Both the position numbers and the translations under genes were made by a program. Shown piece by piece: positions 40,298 to 46,313 of a DNA stretch of 46,313 nt. This DNA comes from Bacillota bacterium (lineage in GTDB: Bacteria; Bacillota; Clostridia; Lachnospirales; Lachnospiraceae). Location: contig CABJAN010000026.1 in NCBI GenBank assembly GCA_902363515.1, positions 1-46,313 of the forward strand, given 5' to 3'. The notes under the pieces were generated by a model. The model saw only the letters and a list, made by a program, of their open reading frames with translations. It was not told the origin of the DNA and ran no database searches. Within the stretch, counting starts at the first letter, position 1; every line of letters starts with the position of its first letter.

Positions 40298-41288
40298 ATT
40301 ATATTTTATGGTTCAATATCTTAAAGATAAGTATAAAGTTGGGATTGTTTTTTCAGGCTTGATTGCGTGTAACTGTTTTTTATACTTTCTTTATGACGTT
40401 CGATTTGAACCCATTTTATATACGTCGTTCATACTTGTTTTATTTGTGCTACCCTTTGCGTATCGAGATTTACGTCGTACATATCGAAAATATCAACAAC
40501 TAATAAATTTTCAACAAGTTGAATTTCCTGCTACATTCAATCTTCCAATGGCTGACACACTTTTAGAAAAAAACTATCAGCAAGTCATAAAAAGAATATT
40601 GCAGGCTTGGCAAGATGAACGGATAGAACAACGAAGAAAAAATGCGGAAAGAGATGATTATTACACTCTTTGGACACATCAAATAAAAACTCCTATTTAC
40701 ACTATGGATTTGATGTTACAAACTGGTGATACAACATCTACAAAATGGAAAACAGAGTTATTACGTGTATCACAATATGTAGATATGGCATTAAAGTATT
40801 TGCAGCTAGAAAATCAGTATTCTGATTTATCTTTAGAACGGGTGGAACTGCTACCTTTAGTGCAAGAAGCTATCAAAAAGCATTCTACTATTTTGATTGC
40901 AAAACGGTTGAAAATAAATCTACATGATTTAAGTGGTACTGTTCTAACGGACAGGAAATGGCTCTTATTTATATTGGAACAGTTGATTTCCAATGCAGCG
41001 AAATATACTGAAGAAGGCAGTATTGCAATTTTTCAGCCCACACCATTGCAGATATGTGTTAGCGATACCGGCATAGGCATATCTGCCGAAGATTTACCGC
41101 GGCTGTTTGAAAAAGGATATACGGGTTTCAATGGGCGTATCCGTCAAAAATCCACAGGCTGTGGGTTGTATATGTGTAAAAAAGTTTCCCGTTTGTTAGG
41201 GTGTATACTTTCCGTTTCATCACAAGTAAATAAGGGGACAACGGTAACAATCAATCTGCCAAAGAGTGATTTTCCCGTTGCAAAGTAG
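40290..41288 (+). CDS. BceS-like intramembrane-sensing histidine kinase
   Basis: TTG 40290 overlaps the regulator stop; ATG 40308 is an alternative. The 332-residue kinase has two N-terminal helices (about 17-35 and 41-58) with almost no external loop, the phospho-acceptor H130 in LWTHQIKTPI, N-box ISNAAKY, and G-box SDTGIGIS. Such kinases sense through their ABC partner. Confidence 0.88.
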   Translation: MDKLYFMVQYLKDKYKVGIVFSGLIACNCFLYFLYDVRFEPILYTSFILVLFVLPFAYRDLRRTYRKYQQLINFQQVEFPATFNLPMADTLLEKNYQQVIKRILQAWQDERIEQRRKNAERDDYYTLWTHQIKTPIYTMDLMLQTGDTTSTKWKTELLRVSQYVDMALKYLQLENQYSDLSLERVELLPLVQEAIKKHSTILIAKRLKINLHDLSGTVLTDRKWLLFILEQLISNAAKYTEEGSIAIFQPTPLQICVSDTGIGISAEDLPRLFEKGYTGFNGRIRQKSTGCGLYMCKKVSRLLGCILSVSSQVNKGTTVTINLPKSDFPVAK

Positions 41289-41292
41289 CAAC

Positions 41293-41309
41293 CTTACAAT
41301 CGGTGTAAG
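41293..41309. promoter_or_regulatory. Palindrome resembling a BceR site
   Basis: CTTACAATCGGTGTAAG is a 6-bp inverted repeat with a 5-bp centre, close to the TNACA-N4-TGTAA pattern of BceR-type regulators. It lies between kinase and transporter genes, where the target promoter is expected. Confidence 0.5.
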
Positions 41310-41314
41310 ATTTT

Positions 41315-41362
41315 AGCAGGAAAAGTCACCTTTATCTATGGCAGACGTTTCCTGCTTTCTTT
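41315..41362 (+). terminator. Terminator between kinase and transporter genes
   Basis: AGCAGGAAA (41315-41323) pairs with TTTCCTGCT (41348-41356), followed by TTCTTT. It separates the regulatory genes from the transporter genes, allowing separate induction. Confidence 0.65.
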
Positions 41363-41407
41363 ATACTTATATGTGTAAACAAAGACACAGATACAAGGAG
41401 AATACAC

Positions 41408-42190
41408 ATGAATAATCATAACTTAACTTTGCTAATAGTCGAACATCTGCAAAAAGTTTATAATAGCCGTTTTGGCGGCAATCAAGTAGAAGCATTGAGA
41501 GATATTTCATTTAGCGTAGAACAAGGTGAGTTTATTGCTGTCATGGGCGAAAGTGGTTCCGGAAAAACAACATTACTCAATCTTTTAGCTGCATTAGACA
41601 GTCCTACTGAGGGTGAAATTCTGCTTGACGGACTGGATATTACTAAAATTAAAGATAACAATATCTCTCAATTCCGACGTAAGAATTTGGGGTTCGTTTT
41701 TCAAGACTTTAATCTGTTAGATAACTTTTCTCTGCGAGATAATATTTATCTCCCCCTTGTGCTTTCCAATACTCCCAAAAAGGAAATGGAAAGTCGTTTA
41801 GAACCGCTAGCTACACAGCTTGAAATCTCTAATATTCTAGAAAAATATCCGTATGAGGTATCAGGTGGTCAAAAACAAAGGGCAGCTATCGCCCGCGCAT
41901 TGATTACATCTCCTAAACTTATCCTTGCCGACGAGCCTACTGGAGCTTTGGACTCCCGTTCTTCTGGACAGGTCATGAGATTGTTTTCAGAAATTAACAA
42001 AACCGGACAGACACTTCTTGTAGTTACCCATAGTATTAAAACAGCTTGTTACGCACAGCGTGTCCTGTTTATACGTGACGGACAGCTTTTTAACCAACTA
42101 TATCGTGGTAACATGAATAATGAGGATTTTCAAGAAAAGATTTCCGATAATCTGACAATCCTCTTGAAAAAGGAGGATTTAGATGCGTAA
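41408..42190 (+). CDS. BceA-like ABC transporter ATPase
   Basis: ATG 41408 follows AAGGAG; 260 residues. Walker A GESGSGKT (48-55), signature VSGGQKQRAA, Walker B LILADEPTGALD and switch VVTHS are intact. It pairs with the FtsX-type permease to free lipid-linked targets from peptide antibiotics, and signals to the kinase. Confidence 0.9.
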   Translation: MNNHNLTLLIVEHLQKVYNSRFGGNQVEALRDISFSVEQGEFIAVMGESGSGKTTLLNLLAALDSPTEGEILLDGLDITKIKDNNISQFRRKNLGFVFQDFNLLDNFSLRDNIYLPLVLSNTPKKEMESRLEPLATQLEISNILEKYPYEVSGGQKQRAAIARALITSPKLILADEPTGALDSRSSGQVMRLFSEINKTGQTLLVVTHSIKTACYAQRVLFIRDGQLFNQLYRGNMNNEDFQEKISDNLTILLKKEDLDA

Positions 42191-44147
42191 CTTCTATATT
42201 CGGCTTGCCATTTCCAATATTACAAAAAATAAACCTGTATATTGTCCGTTCTTTTTAACAAATGTTTTATCTGTAATGGTTTTCTTTGTTATGGCTTCAA
42301 TCCAAAAACAAGAAATCATTGCGACACTACCTGGAAGTTATATATTCATTCAATTTCTTAAAATTGGTGTTATTCTAACAGGTTTATTTGCAGGGGTATT
42401 CCTCTTATATACCAACCAACTGCTCATACGACAGCGAAAAAAAGAATTGGGTTTATATAGTATTTTTGGTTTAGAAAAAAAGCATATAACAAGGATACTT
42501 TGTTATGAAAATCTGCTACTCACAGCTGCTGGACTTGTGATGGGTACTATTCTTGGTATGTGTTTGGGAAAGATGTTTTTCCTTATTCTGCTAAAGTTGC
42601 TCCATTTAGATAGTGGGCTTACATTCCAATTTTCAACAGCAGCACTCACACAGACAGTCGTTTGTTTTTCGATTATCGGTATTTTTATCCTGCTTTATAA
42701 CCTGTTTTCTGTTAGAAAGGCAAAACCTGTTGAATTATTGTATGCTGACCGCAAAGGAGATACTTACCGTTCTTTTGTTGTGTTAAAAGCTCTTTTTGGA
42801 GTATTGTGCCTTATGGGAGCTTATGCGTTAATTTTCACCACACCCTCACCAATTGATGTTATTGGGCGTATTTTACCTATTGCCATTTTGATATTGACAG
42901 GAACAATGTTTTTCTTTTCGTCCTGCTCTGTTGTCTTATTGCAGGCTCTAAAAAGGAGCAACAGGTATTATTACAAACCGCAGAATTTTATAGCTGTTTC
43001 CGGGCTTATTTATCGTTTAAAGCAGAACGCAAGAGGGCTGTCTAATATTTGTATATTAAGCACCGTAGTTATGATTATTTCCACTACCACACTATCGCTG
43101 TATATAGGACAAAAGGAAATGATTTCTCTTCGCTTCCCAATGGAAACTAAAATTTCTATTGAAGCTATGGAGGACGAACAGGACACCTTACCACAACTTG
43201 TTCACCAGACAGCAGAGCTATACGGAATGGTATTTGACAAGGAAGCGACCTACCATCTCACCTACATAGGTGGTGTTTACAAAGATAACATGGTTTCTGT
43301 CTATCAGCCGAAAATAGATACTATAAGCAGCTCTTGCGGTATCTATCTAATTACATTAGATGATTATAACCGTATAGAGGGAACTGCGGAGCGACTTAAA
43401 GCTGATGAAATATTAGCCTTTTCATCTTCAAAGAATTTAGGCGTTTCTGAAATACGTTTTGGGAATTTAAAATATCAGATAAAGACCGAATTATCTCAAT
43501 TAACAATACAAAGTAAAAGCGCACTATCTTCTGAAACCCGCTACTTCTTTGTGTTTCCAACACAGGAGGATATAGACAATATTCTTGCCGAACTGTTGCC
43601 CTCTGAAAATAGATTTAGCCGGACATACTGCATGATGTTTGACGTAAGTGGAACACAGGAAACTACTTTTAATGCCGAGCTGCAAAATCTGATTACTTCC
43701 AACTTTTCAAGCGTTAATTTTGAAAATGTAAAGACTGCTGAACAAAATGATAATTATACCTATGGAGGATTTTTGTTTATTGGTATCCTATTGAGTTTGC
43801 TATTTATTATTTTTCTGACTTTGGTAATCTATTATAAACAGATTACCGAGGGATATAATGACCGATATAATTTTGAAGTCATGCAAAAGGTAGGGCTTGA
43901 CCGAAAAGAGGTGTCCGCTATTGTCCATAAAGAAATCCGTATTATGTTTTTCTTACCGTTACTGGTTGCAGTTGTTCATTTAGTATTTTCTCTTTATGCA
44001 ATTACCATGTTGCTTGCCACACTTGGGTTGACAAATATTTGGGTACTATTGCTTTGCGCAGGGACTATCACTTTATTGTTCGTTCTCATTTACCTTGTGA
44101 TGTATATTAGCACAGCAAGGATTTACTGCAAAATTGTAACACTTTAA
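42183..44147 (+). CDS. BceB-like FtsX-domain permease
   Basis: ATG 42183 overlaps the ATPase gene by 8 nt and follows AAAGGAGG. The 654-residue protein has about ten membrane helices with a large extracellular domain between helices 7 and 8 (about residues 310-525), the BceB arrangement. RRKxxxLGLYSIFGL-type coupling segment near 95-107 is present (RQRKKELGLYSIFGLEKKHI). Confidence 0.88.
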   Translation: MRNFYIRLAISNITKNKPVYCPFFLTNVLSVMVFFVMASIQKQEIIATLPGSYIFIQFLKIGVILTGLFAGVFLLYTNQLLIRQRKKELGLYSIFGLEKKHITRILCYENLLLTAAGLVMGTILGMCLGKMFFLILLKLLHLDSGLTFQFSTAALTQTVVCFSIIGIFILLYNLFSVRKAKPVELLYADRKGDTYRSFVVLKALFGVLCLMGAYALIFTTPSPIDVIGRILPIAILILTGTMFFFSSCSVVLLQALKRSNRYYYKPQNFIAVSGLIYRLKQNARGLSNICILSTVVMIISTTTLSLYIGQKEMISLRFPMETKISIEAMEDEQDTLPQLVHQTAELYGMVFDKEATYHLTYIGGVYKDNMVSVYQPKIDTISSSCGIYLITLDDYNRIEGTAERLKADEILAFSSSKNLGVSEIRFGNLKYQIKTELSQLTIQSKSALSSETRYFFVFPTQEDIDNILAELLPSENRFSRTYCMMFDVSGTQETTFNAELQNLITSNFSSVNFENVKTAEQNDNYTYGGFLFIGILLSLLFIIFLTLVIYYKQITEGYNDRYNFEVMQKVGLDRKEVSAIVHKEIRIMFFLPLLVAVVHLVFSLYAITMLLATLGLTNIWVLLLCAGTITLLFVLIYLVMYISTARIYCKIVTL

Positions 44148-44158
44148 GGAGGTCATAT

Positions 44159-44368
44159 ATGAATTTTAATTTTGGAATAGTATTTGCTATTATCTGCTTA
44201 ATTATTGGGTTGCTAATGATGATTTTTTACCAACCATTTTGGTGGTTGATGAAGAAAAAAGAAATGCCAGAACATTATAAATGGTACTTACGCATACCAG
44301 GTATTCTACTCATGATACTGGGCATTGGGGTAATCGTATTAAGTGTACTTGAAAATTTCTTGTTTTAA
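44159..44368 (+). CDS. Small two-helix membrane protein after the transporter
   Basis: ATG 44159 follows AAGGAGG; 69 residues with two helices (about 6-25 and 47-66) and a polar centre WWLMKKKEMPEHYKWYLRIP. It may be a DUF6199-like protein, but this is a guess. It is 11 bases after the permease, so it belongs to the module. Confidence 0.65.
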   Translation: MNFNFGIVFAIICLIIGLLMMIFYQPFWWLMKKKEMPEHYKWYLRIPGILLMILGIGVIVLSVLENFLF

Positions 44369-44387
44369 TAAATCTTAGCTATCTGCC

Positions 44388-44490
44388 AACGACGGCAAAA
44401 GAAAAAAAGCCGTCGAAAAGCAGACATATTTTCACGCGCCTATTCTATTCCGGCGGCTTTGATTATCAGAGCCGCCGTTTCTTTTTTCTG
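44388..44490 (+). repeat. Two-hairpin element, copy 3 (with terminator)
   Basis: CGACGGC...GCCGTCG, a linker with ATTTTCACGCGCC, then GGCGGCTTTGATTATCAGAG and CCGCC followed by GTTTCTTTTTT. The plan matches copies 1 and 2, although sequence identity is lower. It terminates the Bce module. Confidence 0.6.
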
Positions 44491-44528
44491 TGATAAGTCT
44501 GCGACGACCTTCTACCATGTAAAAGCAT

Positions 44529-44551
44529 GGCGGCTTTAGGAGGTAGCCGCC
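44529..44551 (+). promoter_or_regulatory. Hairpin with the ribosome site in its loop
   Basis: GGCGGCT (44529-44535) pairs with AGCCGCC (44545-44551); the loop TTAGGAGGT is a full Shine-Dalgarno sequence. The ATG of a 36-codon frame follows at once. Confidence 0.6.
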
Positions 44552-44662
44552 ATGAGTTATAAACCACATCGACAAATTCTTACATTCTTTGGCTTATCAA
44601 AAAAAGCCCGACCGCCACCGGGGATATTTCTACCTTTAGATATGAACTATCAAATCATCTAA
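44552..44662 (+). CDS. Short ORF (36 residues), possible leader peptide
   Basis: ATG 44552 with AGGAGG 8 bases upstream. The peptide reads MSYKPHRQILTFFGLSKKAR, then PPPGIFLPLDMNYQII. No family known. The ideal ribosome site and its place before the sigma factor gene suggest a leader peptide or small protein. A 15-bp hairpin (44681-44713) follows. Confidence 0.4.
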   Translation: MSYKPHRQILTFFGLSKKARPPPGIFLPLDMNYQII

Positions 44663-44836
44663 ATACTTTTTATTATTCCTATGCGTCTGTCTGCATTTTG
44701 CAGGCAGGCGCATTTCGCATTTTGCAGAAGATTTTTCAAAAATTTTGCTCTCTTTTTGGCAAAGCAAAAAGTCGCCTGTATTATCCCGCGAAAAGGGGAG
44801 GTACTACCGCCTTTCGGCAGAAAGGAGGTGAACACC
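44663..44836 (+). promoter_or_regulatory. Leader of the sigma factor gene
   Basis: It contains a long hairpin ATGCGTCTGTCTGCA-TTT-TGCAGGCAGGCGCAT (44681-44713, with G-T pairs) and GCCTTTCGGC near the ribosome site. There is no clear T-run, so RNA processing or attenuation rather than termination is likely. Confidence 0.4.
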
Positions 44837-45277
44837 ATGACACCTAATCGCAGGGAATTTGAAAAGCAATGTACGTTTCAAAAGTTCTGTAAATCAGTGC
44901 TGCACAATGAAGCGTGCAACGCCCATGAAGAAATTCGTCGGCGCAGAGTTCGGGAAGTTACTTTTTCCGACCTTGCCTTGTATGAGGAACGGCAGCTTTA
45001 TACCGTCGATAAGTATTTTCAAGACGAAGAAGCAGAGCCGTCTTATCAAATGGCAGGAAAAGAAATAACCCCAAAACTGCTGCTTGAAGCTATCCGGGCT
45101 TTACCCGAAGAACGGCGCAAAATTGTACTGTTGTATTACTTTGAGGGATTGACTGATATAGAAATCGGAAAGCAGCTCAATATCTCAAGAAGTACGGTAC
45201 AGTATCGCCGGACAAGCTCCTTTGAGCAGTTAAAAAAATATTTGGAGGAAAACGCTGATGAATGGATTGAATGGTAA
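44837..45277 (+). CDS. ICE sigma-70-like factor (Tn916 orf7-like)
   Basis: ATG 44837 follows AAAGGAGG; the frame is open upstream but without a site. The 146-residue protein has a sigma region 4: LPEERRKIVLLYYFEGLTD, then IEIGKQLNISRSTVQYRRTS. Similar proteins stand near xis-int in Tn916-like elements and control excision. It overlaps the next gene by 20 nt. Confidence 0.83.
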   Translation: MTPNRREFEKQCTFQKFCKSVLHNEACNAHEEIRRRRVREVTFSDLALYEERQLYTVDKYFQDEEAEPSYQMAGKEITPKLLLEAIRALPEERRKIVLLYYFEGLTDIEIGKQLNISRSTVQYRRTSSFEQLKKYLEENADEWIEW

Positions 45278-45515
45278 ACCGACCGAGTACCCGGAAAATG
45301 CCCTTGTTCCCTATCCCGTTATTTTGGCAGCGAGCAAAGGCGACCCGGACGCAATGAAGATTGTATTGCAGCATTTCAGCGGCTACATAGCAAGTCTTTC
45401 CATGCGGAAGCTCTATGACGAGCGAGGAAATGTTTATTTTGGAGTAGACGAAGAAATACGCGAAAGGCTGCAAGCAAAACTAATGAGGGCAATCCTCACA
45501 TTTAGGGCTGAATAA
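45258..45515 (+). CDS. HTH_16-type protein (Tn916 orf8-like)
   Basis: ATG 45258 follows TTGGAGG; 85 residues. ALVPYPVILAASKGDPDAMK and VLQHFSGYIASLSMRKLYD match the helix-turn-helix family (HTH_16) paired with the element sigma factor; it resembles a sigma region 2-like module, so the two proteins may act together. Confidence 0.83.
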   Translation: MNGLNGKPTEYPENALVPYPVILAASKGDPDAMKIVLQHFSGYIASLSMRKLYDERGNVYFGVDEEIRERLQAKLMRAILTFRAE

Positions 45516-45922
45516 AGCAACGCGGTGTTGGAACGCTTCCCCCTTTTCCGTTCCATATCGCAGAACAGCCCTCTGCTCTTTGACAAAGAAAGCGGCGCAA
45601 TAGAACGGCGACGCAGCATAAGGCAAATCAGATACATTCGATATATGGGGAGCCGTTGGGCTGATACGCCATGACCGAAAGGAGGGACAAAACGAGCGAG
45701 AATTATCAGCGTTCCAAAGCAGACTTAGCAACTCTGCCGCCACAATCCATATAGCGGTATAATGATACTCCTTTACCGCCGTAGTCCGAGCGTTAAAAGC
45801 GTCGCAGGCAACGGGTAGAGCTGCATGAGAACCATGCGGAAGTGAAATTCTTGTGAGGTTTGCTAAGACCGTCTGATGAGCCTATTTTCCATTAAATTGA
45901 AAGAAGATAAGGGGGATTTTGA
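45516..45922 (+). promoter_or_regulatory. Leader region before xis
   Basis: No convincing gene is seen. A TATAAT hexamer at 45758-45763 with GCGG before it may be a promoter. An AAAGGAGG at 45679-45686 has no good reading frame. The region probably carries the xis-int promoter and operator sites. Confidence 0.4.
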
Positions 45923-46171
45923 ATGAATAAATCAAATAGCAGTGAAGAAAAAGAACTGCATTTATATAAGGAAACAGAAGTAAAAGTTCCTATTCATTTG
46001 AAAATAACATTAACAATAAAGGAAGCGGCTGAATATAGCAACATAGGTATCAATAAGATTGACTCCATGTTAAAACAGCCAAACTGCCCTTTTGTTTTAT
46101 ATGTTGGAACACGAAAGTTAGTGAAGCGTAAAGAATTTGAGGAATACATTCGCCGAGAATTGATTATATAG
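45923..46171 (+). CDS. xis: Excisionase of the ICE (Tn916 Xis-like)
   Basis: ATG 45923 follows AAGGGGG; 82 residues. A polar N-terminus precedes the winged-helix region: TLTIKEAAEYSNIGINKIDS, then CPFVLYVGTRKLVKRKEFEE and YIRRELII. This is typical of Tn916-type Xis, which bends the att ends and directs Int to excision. The int gene starts 131 bp downstream. Confidence 0.85.
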   Translation: MNKSNSSEEKELHLYKETEVKVPIHLKITLTIKEAAEYSNIGINKIDSMLKQPNCPFVLYVGTRKLVKRKEFEEYIRRELII

Positions 46172-46248
46172 CCGTTAATAGCTGAAATATTTGTCCAGCT
46201 TTGAAAGGTAAAAATAATTCGCAATGATTTTGCTTGTTTTAAGGCAGA

Positions 46249-46296
46249 TTCCTTTGCGATAAGGTACAATAAAAGAAAAACTTTATCGCAAAGGAA
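46249..46296 (+). promoter_or_regulatory. 14-bp hairpin covering the int ribosome site
   Basis: TTCCTTTGCGATAA (46249-46262) pairs perfectly with TTATCGCAAAGGAA (46283-46296). The 3' arm contains the AAAGGAA ribosome site of int, so translation could be blocked when the hairpin forms. Confidence 0.7.
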
Positions 46297-46302
46297 GAAA
46301 AA

Positions 46303-46313
46303 ATGAGCAGAGA
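46303..46313 (+). CDS. int: ICE integrase, first codons only (partial)
   Basis: ATG 46303 follows AAAGGAAG and reads MSR before the window ends. Identity is inferred from position right after a Xis gene, as in Tn916; no catalytic part is visible. Confidence 0.55.

Larger units (their letters stand above)
897..46313. mobile_element. Tn1549-like integrative and conjugative element (incomplete at right)
   Basis: Gene content and order define a conjugative element: RepA-like initiator, PcfB, VirD4, Maff2, VirB6/TrbL-like, PrgI, VirB4, CHAP protein, TopB, antirestriction protein, relaxase, MobC, sigma factor, xis and the start of int. The right end lies beyond the window because int is cut off after a few codons. 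The left end was not found; the value given is simply the first repeat unit upstream of the initiator gene, so it is provisional. A second mobile element (13462-23342) is nested inside. Finding the matching att repeat beyond the right edge would fix the left boundary. Confidence 0.8.

Noticed and set aside
44681..44836. N-terminal extension of the sigma factor
   Set aside because: The upstream part codes a phenylalanine/cysteine-rich stretch across a hairpin; AAAGGAGG directly before ATG 44837 marks the real start.

Overview
The window looks like an integrative and conjugative element (ICE) of the Tn1549/Tn916-like kind found in gut Clostridia (Lachnospiraceae or Ruminococcaceae type Firmicutes). 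The reasons are strong AGGAGG ribosome sites, frequent TTG starts, and the characteristic gene order RepA-like initiator, DUF5348, PcfB, VirD4, Maff2, VirB6/TrbL-like, PrgI, VirB4, CHAP protein, DUF4315, DUF4366, topoisomerase III, ArdA/ArdC-type antirestriction protein, TTRAP, Cys-rich VLP, relaxase and MobC. At the right come a sigma factor, an HTH protein, an excisionase and the first codons of an integrase that runs off the edge. Backbone genes are GC-balanced; cargo is AT-rich, which points to separate origins.

Layout. 1-151: tail of an IS3-family element. 152-1875: AT-rich, mostly non-coding, with six phased 52-bp repeats and a terminator-like hairpin before the initiator gene. 1876-13464: transfer operon on the + strand. 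13462-23342: a second, nested mobilizable element (IME) flanked by a 12-bp direct repeat. It has its own integrase, excisionase, repressor, MobQ-type relaxase and oriT, and a lactococcin-972-like bacteriocin cluster. 23448-31119: rest of the ICE transfer and maintenance operon. 31290-34221: leftward hydrolase, relaxase, MobC and XRE regulator. 34378-44368: rightward AT-rich cargo: WYL regulator/GyrI-like/radical SAM, AraC-GNAT/MATE exporter, and a two-component system with a Bce-type ABC transporter. 44552-46313: sigma factor, HTH, xis and start of int.

The most striking signals are these. (1) A 356-nt ORF-less insertion splits virB4 exactly between two codons of a conserved motif, with the end rules and several core-like words of a group I intron. 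(2) Two copies, in opposite orientation, of a bipartite oriT-like element occur with exactly conserved 37-bp spacing. (3) Two 112-bp elements with inverted-repeat ends lie in the initiator leader and at the end of the transfer operon. (4) Six 52-bp repeats near the left end have a period close to five helical turns. (5) In the IME, a nested gene and the start of a downstream gene are overprinted on the mobA 3' end. (6) The IME bacteriocin gene is out of frame by one base in a G-run. (7) Three related two-hairpin sequences punctuate the cargo region.

How the parts work together (inference). The relaxase and MobC act at oriT; VirD4 and PcfB bring the DNA to a VirB4/VirB6/PrgI/CHAP channel. TopB, ArdA/ArdC and the RepA-like protein would support processing, protection and possible replication of the element. 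Xis and Int drive excision. The IME carries its own relaxase and oriT and probably borrows the ICE channel. Cargo provides a bacteriocin with its exporter/immunity genes, a drug exporter and a peptide-antibiotic detoxification module.
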